DNA of 64,000 nucleotides, from positions 1 to 64,000 of the forward strand of contig DJMJ01000017.1 in assembly GCA_002435325.1 (NCBI GenBank), read 5' to 3'. Source of the DNA: Nitrospira sp. UBA6493. Its GTDB lineage: Bacteria > Nitrospirota > Nitrospiria > Nitrospirales > Nitrospiraceae. A program made the translations under genes and the position numbers. This document shows positions 42,350-49,376 of this stretch, one piece after another (the first letter of the stretch is position 1; each line of letters opens with the position of its first letter). The notes under the pieces were generated by a model. It was given only the letters and a program-made list of their open reading frames with translations, made no database searches and was not told the origin of the DNA.

Positions 42350-43648
42350 TTATGTTGACGCAGAGGGGGCCTCTTCCGGGGAGGATCCCAGTACGGCGAC
42401 CAGCTTGACGGAGAAGAGCGTCAGGCTGCCGAGCAAAAGGCCGACGCAGGACCAGGTGGCGATTTGAATGGACGGCGACGAGAGCGGCACATTCCACGTG
42501 AGGGAGGCCAGGAGCGCCAGTCCCATCGTGCCCAGACTGAGTCCTCCTATTTGAATCGTTCGCCAGCGGTTTATGATGGCAGTTAGCCGGTCGAGGTAGG
42601 CGCCCCGCTTTTTGTTGCTCTGGACACGGCGCACTGCCAGGGTGATCGGAAGGAGGTGCGAGAGCGCGCCCATGATGGTTTGCAGGATAAAGCCGATCAG
42701 CGCCATATGCGTGTAGGCCACCAGATGGAGCGAGCCAAACGGCATGACAGGCTGTTCATGCAGGTTATTGGCGGCGACCAGAGTGCCGAGCACCAGTGTA
42801 ACCAATAGGAAAAAAGTGCCGATGAGCAAATGGTCCGAGGCGGCGCCGCCCTTGTGGCCGGATGCCAGCCAGGTGCGAAACAGATTGACCGCATAGAGGG
42901 TGGCAGTGACCACCAGCACGCCTCCTGCCGCGATTTCGACGATCACCGACGAGTTCAGGAAGCCGCCGATCAGCAGCGCGAGCCCGAGTGGTAGGAGGAT
43001 TAATACCGCCCGCGCCAGTTTGGGGCTCGAGAGCGGCGCACTCAGTACGGTCGGGAGCAAGTTGTGCATCGTGCCGACGATGGCCAGCGTGATGAAGCCC
43101 AGAATGTTGAGATGGATATGGGCTAGTCTGGCGTATCCGTAGGACTCCTGGGTCAACCGGAACGCCATCGTTTCCCCGCAGGCGAGGCCGCCAAAGAGCG
43201 CGAGAAGGGCGATGGCGTAAAACCAGAGATTCAAGGGTGGTGAGTTCAGACTCTTGCGGGCCTGCGCCCAAGCGTCCCGCGCGATCCAGAGGAACGAGGC
43301 GACCACGAACAGTCCGCTGCCCCCCACGATCTGGTAGTTGCGCAAGCCGAACCCCGCCACCATGCCGAGCGCGCCGCCGTTGATGGCGAGGAACAGCACC
43401 GGATGTGATTCCCGCCGGCTCTGTCCCGTCATGAGCAGCGGGGGGATAAAGATCAGAAATCCACCCAGAATCAGTTGCGCCACGCCACCGACCAACGCGG
43501 CATGCGTGTGGGCTAGCCGTAGCCAGGAAGGCAGCGCTGTTCCGCGCACGAGGCCGACCAGAATAGCCATGCCGACCAGGGAGGACAGCAGGAGCCAGGC
43601 GAAGCCTGTCAAAAGAAAGGTAACCGGACGGCCAGGGAGTCGCAGCAT
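42350..43648 (-). CDS. NnrS / haem-copper-oxidase subunit I-like membrane protein
   Basis: 432 residues with about twelve membrane helices. Conserved His: LAHTHAAL, LAHIHLNILGF, GTMHNLLP, YTHMALIGF and LSHLLP, a pattern typical of the NnrS-like relatives of haem-copper oxidase subunit I. No metal-site Tyr and no partner cytochrome subunit are seen, so it is not likely to be a terminal oxidase. A role in nitric oxide or haem-linked stress is possible by family. Lies nine bases after thiD; co-transcription is likely. Confidence 0.65.
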   Translation of the reverse strand: MLRLPGRPVTFLLTGFAWLLLSSLVGMAILVGLVRGTALPSWLRLAHTHAALVGGVAQLILGGFLIFIPPLLMTGQSRRESHPVLFLAINGGALGMVAGFGLRNYQIVGGSGLFVVASFLWIARDAWAQARKSLNSPPLNLWFYAIALLALFGGLACGETMAFRLTQESYGYARLAHIHLNILGFITLAIVGTMHNLLPTVLSAPLSSPKLARAVLILLPLGLALLIGGFLNSSVIVEIAAGGVLVVTATLYAVNLFRTWLASGHKGGAASDHLLIGTFFLLVTLVLGTLVAANNLHEQPVMPFGSLHLVAYTHMALIGFILQTIMGALSHLLPITLAVRRVQSNKKRGAYLDRLTAIINRWRTIQIGGLSLGTMGLALLASLTWNVPLSSPSIQIATWSCVGLLLGSLTLFSVKLVAVLGSSPEEAPSAST

Positions 43649-43657
43649 GGGGTGCCT

Positions 43658-44461
43658 CTACGATTCGAGAAAGTAAAAGTGATTGGTGGGGCCGGTGCCA
43701 TGCCCGATCGCCAGACTGTGCCGAATGGCTTCGGTCAGATAGGTTTTGGCTGCCTGCACGGCGTCGGGAACGGTCTTCCCCCTGGCGAGTTGCGCGGCTA
43801 GCGCCGACGCATAGGTGCAGCCGGTGCCGTGCGTATGCGGGGTGTCGATGAACTCGCTTTTGTAGATGTTGAAGAAGCGGCCGTCGTACAGCAGATCGGT
43901 GGCGCGGTCGGTGGGCAGGTGGCCGCCTTTGATCAGGACGAATTTGCTGCCGAAGCCATGGATGATCTTGGCCGCGCGACGGGCGTCTGACAGGTTGTTG
44001 ATGGCGATGCCGGAAAGCTGTTGCGCCTCGTGAATGTTGGGGGTTACGACGAGGGCTTGCGGGAATAGGAGTTTTTTCATCGCTTCGATCGCGTCCGGTT
44101 TCAGCAGTGCGTGCCCGGTTTTTGAGACCATGACCGGATCGACGACCAGATTGGCCACCTTCTGCGGGGCCAGCATTTTAGCCACGAGTTCGACGATGGC
44201 CGTGGACGAGAGCATGCCGGTTTTCACGGCGGCGATGTCGAAGTCGTCGAAGACCGCATCGATCTGTGCGGCAATGATCGAAGCGGGCAACTCAAAGACA
44301 TCCGTCACTTCTTCCGTATTCTGCGCCGTGATGGCGGTGATTACGGAGAGGGCAAACACGCCGTGGGCCGACATGGCCTTGAGATCGCCTTGAATGCCGG
44401 CGCCGCCGCCGGAATCTGACCCGGCAATGGTCAACACTTGTTTCATGGTGTGTACAGTCAT
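43658..44461 (-). CDS. thiD: Hydroxymethylpyrimidine/phosphomethylpyrimidine kinase
   Basis: 267 residues. Features: TIAGSDSGGGAGIQGDLKA, GVFALSVITAITAQN, VVDPVMVSKTGHALL, VLIKGGHLP and the late HGTGCTYASALAAQL with the catalytic Asp-Gly-Cys-type region. ThiD phosphorylates HMP and HMP-P in thiamine synthesis and salvage. Together with tenA at 45508-46176 this gives a pyrimidine-salvage module. It follows the FlgO-like gene by 16 bases and precedes the NnrS-like gene by nine. Confidence 0.95.
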   Translation of the reverse strand: MTVHTMKQVLTIAGSDSGGGAGIQGDLKAMSAHGVFALSVITAITAQNTEEVTDVFELPASIIAAQIDAVFDDFDIAAVKTGMLSSTAIVELVAKMLAPQKVANLVVDPVMVSKTGHALLKPDAIEAMKKLLFPQALVVTPNIHEAQQLSGIAINNLSDARRAAKIIHGFGSKFVLIKGGHLPTDRATDLLYDGRFFNIYKSEFIDTPHTHGTGCTYASALAAQLARGKTVPDAVQAAKTYLTEAIRHSLAIGHGTGPTNHFYFLES

Positions 44462-44477
44462 GGATGTTCCGTGATGG

Positions 44478-45434
44478 TTAAGGGGTGACGGGGACGGCGG
44501 GCGCGTCGGGTTTCAAGCCTTCAATGAAGAAGCCCGCATCCCGCCGGGGAGATTTTTCATGATACGACAACGTGAATTGTGAGCTCGGCGCCGCATCAGC
44601 CGGCGCGGTGAAGGTAAGGACCGCGCGGTCTTTTTCCCGGGGAGACAATTCCATTCCTCGCGTGCAGAGTCCGTCTCGATTGTCTTCCACGTTTTGAACC
44701 CACTGCGTTCCGTGCTCGTCTCGCAGCACGGTATTGTGCAGGAGACACAGGATTTTCAAGTCGCGCGGCGAGTGGTTCTCCACCGTGACGTCGAGACGAA
44801 TGTGCTGATCCTGTTTGCTCAGCGATCGGACGACGAATTCATACAGATCGTTGCGATGAAACCCCTGTCCGTCCGGCGCGGGCAGATCCTGCGGCAGGAC
44901 GGTCTTCACCGGCGGCGGGGCATTGACGGCTTTGAGCAACTCGCCTAATGGACCGGTCTTGGGGATCGTCTTTCGCGCCGCGCCGACCGCCTGTTTATTC
45001 AACGGGCTGATGAGCTTGGTTGTGACCAGCACTCCTTCTGGGAGATCCAGGTAGGATCCCACGACAAATACGTCGGCGCGAATGGCCTTGGCGGCTCCTT
45101 TCACGGCTTTGGAGGGTGTCGATTCGATTTCTTTGATGTGGAGTTTCTTCAGCGTCGAGTTTACGAGCCGGCGTTCGACGACTGCTACGTCCCCGACGAC
45201 GAGGATTTGAGTCCCAAGTTCTTCAGCCAGAAACTGCCCGACCGGCGTGACGGTCCCCTTGGAATCGGTAAAGTCTACGATGGCCAAGCGTTCCTTCTTC
45301 GCTCTGACGGATTCGGCCATGACCTCTTCTGCGAATTGTTTAAGGCTCTCCTCATAATTGGCGGCAGCCAACGCATAGCCCGGCATCAGCGAGCACCACA
45401 GCAGGCCCGATATGGCGAGGGGAAGCTTATTCAT
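44478..45434 (-). CDS. Exported FlgO-domain-like protein
   Basis: 318 residues. A signal peptide (YALA|AAN) precedes a region with ERLAIVDFTDSKGTVTPVG, EELGTQILVVGDVAVVERR and ADVFVVGSYLDLPEGV, typical of the FlgO / CsgG-like fold. The second half has a beta-domain (DLYEFVVRSLSKQDQHIRLD). FlgO-type proteins are envelope components, sometimes flagellar, but no flagellar gene is nearby. A promoter sits directly in front (45474-45447), and thiD follows, so it may head a five-gene transcript. Confidence 0.65.
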   Translation of the reverse strand: MNKLPLAISGLLWCSLMPGYALAAANYEESLKQFAEEVMAESVRAKKERLAIVDFTDSKGTVTPVGQFLAEELGTQILVVGDVAVVERRLVNSTLKKLHIKEIESTPSKAVKGAAKAIRADVFVVGSYLDLPEGVLVTTKLISPLNKQAVGAARKTIPKTGPLGELLKAVNAPPPVKTVLPQDLPAPDGQGFHRNDLYEFVVRSLSKQDQHIRLDVTVENHSPRDLKILCLLHNTVLRDEHGTQWVQNVEDNRDGLCTRGMELSPREKDRAVLTFTAPADAAPSSQFTLSYHEKSPRRDAGFFIEGLKPDAPAVPVTP

Positions 45435-45446
45435 AGACGTGGTGCC

Positions 45447-45474
45447 ATTATACTCAGGTTGGGCTGAGTGTCCA
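45447..45474 (-). promoter_or_regulatory. Promoter with a palindrome in the spacer, FlgO-like-thiD operon
   Basis: On the minus strand TGGACA (45474-45469), a 16-base spacer, TATAAT (45452-45447). The spacer holds ACTCAG-N6-CTGAGT (45452-45469 on the plus strand), a perfect 6-bp inverted repeat that could bind a regulator. The ATG at 45434 lies 12 bases after the -10, so the leader is very short. Confidence 0.6.
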
Positions 45475-45507
45475 GAGCTCTTGCTCCTGGCTACGGGAAT
45501 GCTTCAG

Positions 45508-46176
45508 CTACACCGGCCACTCTTCTTCCTTCCAGGCCATTTCCCAAAACATCCATTCGTAGCGAGAGCTGATGATGAACGCTTCTTCCATTCGCCGTTT
45601 TTCTTCTTCCCCCGCCGTTTTGGCCCATAGATCGACTTTTCCACGCATCCATTGCTGCACTTCGGCGAATTCCGGCGAGGCGTAGAGCATGAGCCAGTCG
45701 CGATAGGGATGGTTTTTCTTTGGCGGGCCATGCTTGAGGAAATGCTGGCCGATGACACAGTAGATCCAGGCGCAGGGTAGGGCGACGACGGTGATTTCTG
45801 CGGCCGATCCGCTCTGTGCCACGCTGAGCATGTGGCGGGTATAGGCGTAGTTCGTGGGGGCCATGGGTATGGCAGTCATCTGCTTGGCGGTCAGCGTCCA
45901 CTTAGTGCCGTACCCTTCGTGGAGACTGCGCTCGACGACAATGGTTTCTTCGGCAAGTTTGGCAAACCGGAGCGCACTTTCGGAATCCGGCGCTTTGACC
46001 GCCCCGGCGGCGAAGACGCGTGACAGGTCGCCGAGAAACCGGGCGTCCTGCAAAATGTAATATTTGAACTTCCGCTCCGGCAGCGTGCCGTTGCCGAGGG
46101 CGATGACAAAGGGATGGGTCAGCTGCGCCTTCCAGATCGGTTGCGCCAGCTTGCGGAGGTGGTTGGAAAATGACAT
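45508..46176 (-). CDS. tenA: Thiaminase II / aminopyrimidine aminohydrolase
   Basis: 222 residues, normal length. Residues that match B. subtilis TenA numbering: Asp44 (LQDARFL), Tyr112, Cys135 in LPCAWIYC with Tyr139, and a late FWEMAW with the catalytic Glu. TenA hydrolyses aminopyrimidine compounds to HMP, which ThiD (downstream on the same strand) phosphorylates. AAGGAA precedes the ATG. A heptamer tract separates it from sthA. Confidence 0.9.
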   Translation of the reverse strand: MSFSNHLRKLAQPIWKAQLTHPFVIALGNGTLPERKFKYYILQDARFLGDLSRVFAAGAVKAPDSESALRFAKLAEETIVVERSLHEGYGTKWTLTAKQMTAIPMAPTNYAYTRHMLSVAQSGSAAEITVVALPCAWIYCVIGQHFLKHGPPKKNHPYRDWLMLYASPEFAEVQQWMRGKVDLWAKTAGEEEKRRMEEAFIISSRYEWMFWEMAWKEEEWPV

Positions 46177-46188
46177 GGCTATTCCTTC

Positions 46189-46237
46189 GTTAGACGTTAC
46201 GCGTGAAAGATAACAGGGGAGACGTAACGCGCAAGAT
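46189..46237. repeat. Heptamer tract between sthA and tenA
   Basis: Heptamers GTTAGAC, GTTACGC, GTGAAAG, ATAACAG, GGGAGAC, GTAACGC fill the 98-base gap, on both sides of a short GC stretch. Confidence 0.45.
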
Positions 46238-46274
46238 GAAGATGAGGCTCTTGAGTCGCGTACGTGTCATGTCG

Positions 46275-47678
46275 TCACGCCGACGAAGTCCAGGGTCTGG
46301 GCAGGCGATTAATGCCGTCCAGCGCGGCGACTTTATAACATTCCGCGAGTGTGGGGTAGTTGAACACGGTGTCGATAAAATAATCGATCGTTCCATGGTA
46401 GGTCATTACGGCCTGCCCGATATGGATCAATTCTGTCGCACCTTCGCCGATGGCGTGGATGCCCAATAATTCCCTGGTCTGCCGGTGGAAGAGGAGTTTC
46501 AGCATGCCTGTGTCGTCGCCAATGAGCTGGCCGCGGGCGATTTCGTTATACCGGGCGATTCCAGTGCCGAAGGGAACCTGGTCCTTTGTGAGTTCCTCCT
46601 CGTTTCGGCCGACCATCGAAATCTCCGGGATCGAATAGATGCCATAGGGCAGCAGGCTGGTGTCGGTATGGTCCGGCTGGCCGAAAGCGTGACAGGAGGC
46701 ATGGCGCCCTTGCTGCATGGAGGTGGAGGCCAGGGCGGGAAAGCCGATGATATCTCCTGCCGCATAGATGTGTGGCACCGATGTTTGAAAATGTTCGTTC
46801 ACGGACAGCCGGCCGCGGCTATCTGCGGAAAGGCCCGCTTGCTCAAGGTTCAGCCCTCGGCTCGCGCCGATCCGGCCGATGGCATACATCACCGTGGTCG
46901 TGGTGATGGGGCGGGCCTGTTGCAGTGTTACGGTAATCTCGCCGTTCGCGGCTTTCTGAATATTGACGACTTCCTCGTTGTGGTAGAGGGTCACGCCGAT
47001 GTCCTTCATTTGCCGCTGGAGCGCGTCGATAATTTCCGCATCCGCGAATTCGAGCAGCCGTGGACGTTTGTCGATGAGGGTAACTGTGACGCCCAGGGTG
47101 GCGAGGATGGATGCGTATTCGGTGCCGATCACGCCCCCTCCCACGATGACCATTGACGCGGGAATATGATCGATCGTGAGCAGCCCGTCGGTGTCGATAA
47201 TGCAGGAATCGTCGAAGGGGATGTGCGCGGGCCTGGCCGGTTCGGTCCCGACGGCGATGACGATGAAGTGAGCGATGTGTTCCAGACAGCCGGAGGCCTG
47301 TTGCACGCGCAGCCGGTGCGGATCGACGAAGCTCGCCGTGCCGTAGATCATGTCGATGCGGTTGCGCCGCATCTGATCCTGGACGATCCGGATTTCGTTC
47401 TTGATCACGTGTTGGGCGCGGACGGCGAGATCTTCGATGGTGATGGTCTGTTTCAGGCGGTACCCCGCCCCGTAGAGACTGCGCTGACGGAAGCCGGAGA
47501 GGTAGAGCACGGCTTCGCGCAACGATTTGCTGGGGATGGTGCCGGTGTTGGTGCAGACGCCTCCGACGACCTCTTTCCGCTCGATGATTCCGACTTTCTT
47601 GCCGAGCTTGGCCGCCTGGACGGCGGCTTTTTGTCCGGCCGGCCCGGTGCCGATCACGAGAAGGTCGTAATAGGCCAT
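46275..47678 (-). CDS. sthA: Soluble pyridine nucleotide transhydrogenase
   Basis: 467 residues. FAD-binding GTGPAGQKAA at 10-19 and VCTNTGTIPSKSLR near 41, in which the second redox Cys of the disulfide reductases is Thr, as in SthA. A central NAD-binding GGGVIGTEYASILATLG and a late AAGDIIGFPALAS follow. SthA balances NADPH with NAD. It starts one base after the end of the thiol peroxidase gene, so the two probably share a transcript. Confidence 0.9.
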   Translation of the reverse strand: MAYYDLLVIGTGPAGQKAAVQAAKLGKKVGIIERKEVVGGVCTNTGTIPSKSLREAVLYLSGFRQRSLYGAGYRLKQTITIEDLAVRAQHVIKNEIRIVQDQMRRNRIDMIYGTASFVDPHRLRVQQASGCLEHIAHFIVIAVGTEPARPAHIPFDDSCIIDTDGLLTIDHIPASMVIVGGGVIGTEYASILATLGVTVTLIDKRPRLLEFADAEIIDALQRQMKDIGVTLYHNEEVVNIQKAANGEITVTLQQARPITTTTVMYAIGRIGASRGLNLEQAGLSADSRGRLSVNEHFQTSVPHIYAAGDIIGFPALASTSMQQGRHASCHAFGQPDHTDTSLLPYGIYSIPEISMVGRNEEELTKDQVPFGTGIARYNEIARGQLIGDDTGMLKLLFHRQTRELLGIHAIGEGATELIHIGQAVMTYHGTIDYFIDTVFNYPTLAECYKVAALDGINRLPRPWTSSA

Positions 47679-47679
47679 C

Positions 47680-48348
47680 TCAACTTGCCGTTACGAGAGA
47701 GCGTGCGAACTTGAATGCATCATCAAGATTCGGGAGCTGCGCGAGTTCCGGCGTGATCTGGAGATAGCGGACAACGTTGTGCGCGTCCACGACCAGGATC
47801 GCCCGCGCCAGGAGGTGCGGGTCTTTCAAGAGGAGGCCATGGGATAGGCCGAAGTTGGCGTCGCGATAGTCTGAGAGAAAGGTAACGTTGTGGATCTTGG
47901 CCTCTTCCGCGAAACGCTGTTGGGCGAAAGGGGTATCGATGCTCACGGTGATAAGCTCGACCATTTTATCCAAGCCGTGATTTTTTTCACTGAGCTGGTG
48001 AGTCTGTTGCTCACAGACTTTCGTGTCGAGGGAGGGGACGACGCTGATAATCCGCACCTTGCCTGCGCCTTTGGTGTGGACGATGTTCGTGAGCGAGAGG
48101 TCCTGTCGCGCGAGCTTCACATCGCGGAGCGTATCGCCCACCTTGATGCCGGGTCCGGACAAGCTCAAGGGGGTTCCCTTGAACAAGACGGTATGGCCGT
48201 CGCCCGCGACTGCGCTGCCGTCGGCGACGGGAAGGTTCTTGTAGAGGAATCCGGATTCGGTTGAGCTGCCCATGCCTGCGCAGGAGGCGAGCCAGAGGGT
48301 TGAGACGAGTGCGATGAGTGGACGCAGGGTTTGTATCATTCGAAGCAT
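47680..48348 (-). CDS. tpx: Lipoprotein thiol peroxidase lacking the resolving cysteine
   Basis: 222 residues. The signal peptide ends in a lipobox (LASC, Cys23), so the protein is exported and probably lipid-anchored, unlike the cytoplasmic or periplasmic Tpx of model species. The peroxiredoxin core has VVPSLDTKVCEQQ with the peroxidatic Cys112. The resolving Cys of atypical two-Cys Tpx, normally in the RFC segment, is Ala147 (FAQQRFAEEA). No other Cys is present, so it must work as a one-Cys enzyme. GGAGGA precedes the ATG. A promoter lies upstream (48418-48389), and sthA follows. Confidence 0.85.
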   Translation of the reverse strand: MLRMIQTLRPLIALVSTLWLASCAGMGSSTESGFLYKNLPVADGSAVAGDGHTVLFKGTPLSLSGPGIKVGDTLRDVKLARQDLSLTNIVHTKGAGKVRIISVVPSLDTKVCEQQTHQLSEKNHGLDKMVELITVSIDTPFAQQRFAEEAKIHNVTFLSDYRDANFGLSHGLLLKDPHLLARAILVVDAHNVVRYLQITPELAQLPNLDDAFKFARSLVTAS

Positions 48349-48388
48349 GATTCCTCCAGCAGTCGTGGGGGCGAGGGTGTAAGTAAGG

Positions 48389-48418
48389 AGTATACACAGT
48401 CCGGTTCCGCCTGCTCAA
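48389..48418 (-). promoter_or_regulatory. Promoter of tpx-sthA
   Basis: On the minus strand TTGAGC (48418-48413), an 18-base spacer, TATACT (48394-48389). The tpx leader would be about 35 bases with GGAGGA before the ATG. The -35 overlaps the stop of the gene upstream. Confidence 0.6.
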
Positions 48419-49356
48419 GGGGCGAGAAAGTTCATGATGGCTCGGTTGACCGGATCCGGCTGTTCCCATTGCGGGATGTGGGCGGCGTTGGGGATACTGA
48501 CGAATGAGGATGCGGCAATGGTGTGATGAATCGTTTCGCCGGCAGCAAGAGGAAATACGCGGTCTTCCTCACCCCAGATGATCAAGGTACGGTGGCTGAT
48601 GGCTCCGAGTCGCGGGGCGAAATCCCGTTCCCACAAAGGAAGGTTGTTGCCAACAGTCAGCAGGGCTCGGAAGAGGCCTGGCCGTTGGCGGTTGCGGTTG
48701 GACCGGTCTAGCACGGCGGGGGTTAAGAGGCCTGGATCGTGGACGAATTCACGCAAGGTCGATTCGAGCATGCGTTCGCCGAAGAGCCAATTGCCGACGG
48801 AGATGAGCCAAGACGGAGCCGGGGAGGTTAAGGCGCGGCGAAGCGATGGGCTGCTGAGGTGTTGGAGAACCTGAGCGGGGAGCCCATCGATAAGAATGAG
48901 GGTGGAGACTCGCGTAGGATGGTCGAGAGCCAGGCCGATGGCGAGTCCCGCGCCCATCGAGTTGCCGACCATGGCGGCCTGCGAAATCTGCAGTGCGTCC
49001 ATGAACCCCACGAGAAATTCCAGCAGTTGGTCAGGCCGGTATTCGATGTCCGGTTTGTCGGACAGTCCCGCGCCGAGCAGATCCGGCGTGAGGACCCGGA
49101 ATTGCCTGGACAAAGCGGCTTGCTGGTATTCCCATTGCCACATCGATCCACCGAAGCCGTGAATGAGAATGACCGGCGGGCCTTGGCCTTGATCGAGATA
49201 GGCAATGCGCTGTCCGTTGACCGTAATGGATCGGAGGGGGAGGCGTTCGATGGCGTCGAACCAGGGTGGCAGAGGGGCCTGTGTGGCGCAGGACCCGAGC
49301 ATCATGCAGAGAAGCCCGCCGATGATAGTTCGTAGGAGTCGTGGCACGGAGGACAA
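48415..49356 (-). CDS. Lipoprotein alpha/beta hydrolase
   Basis: 313 residues from a TTG at 49356 with GAGGG before it (a GTG at 49347 is possible). A lipobox (LGSC) anchors it in the envelope. Hydrolase features: VILIHGFGGSMWQW, LLGAGLSDKP, the nucleophile GNSMGAG and NAAHIPQWE with the catalytic His; the acid residue is likely in GEEDRVFP. Substrate unknown. It follows pycB by 20 bases and may be co-transcribed with it. Confidence 0.75.
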   Translation of the reverse strand: MSSVPRLLRTIIGGLLCMMLGSCATQAPLPPWFDAIERLPLRSITVNGQRIAYLDQGQGPPVILIHGFGGSMWQWEYQQAALSRQFRVLTPDLLGAGLSDKPDIEYRPDQLLEFLVGFMDALQISQAAMVGNSMGAGLAIGLALDHPTRVSTLILIDGLPAQVLQHLSSPSLRRALTSPAPSWLISVGNWLFGERMLESTLREFVHDPGLLTPAVLDRSNRNRQRPGLFRALLTVGNNLPLWERDFAPRLGAISHRTLIIWGEEDRVFPLAAGETIHHTIAASSFVSIPNAAHIPQWEQPDPVNRAIMNFLAP

Positions 49357-49376
49357 TGCCCTCGCGGGTGAACGGC

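Noticed and set aside
44478..46176. TPP riboswitch upstream of thiD or tenA
   Set aside because: No CTGAGA plus ACCTGA-type pair was seen in the leaders.
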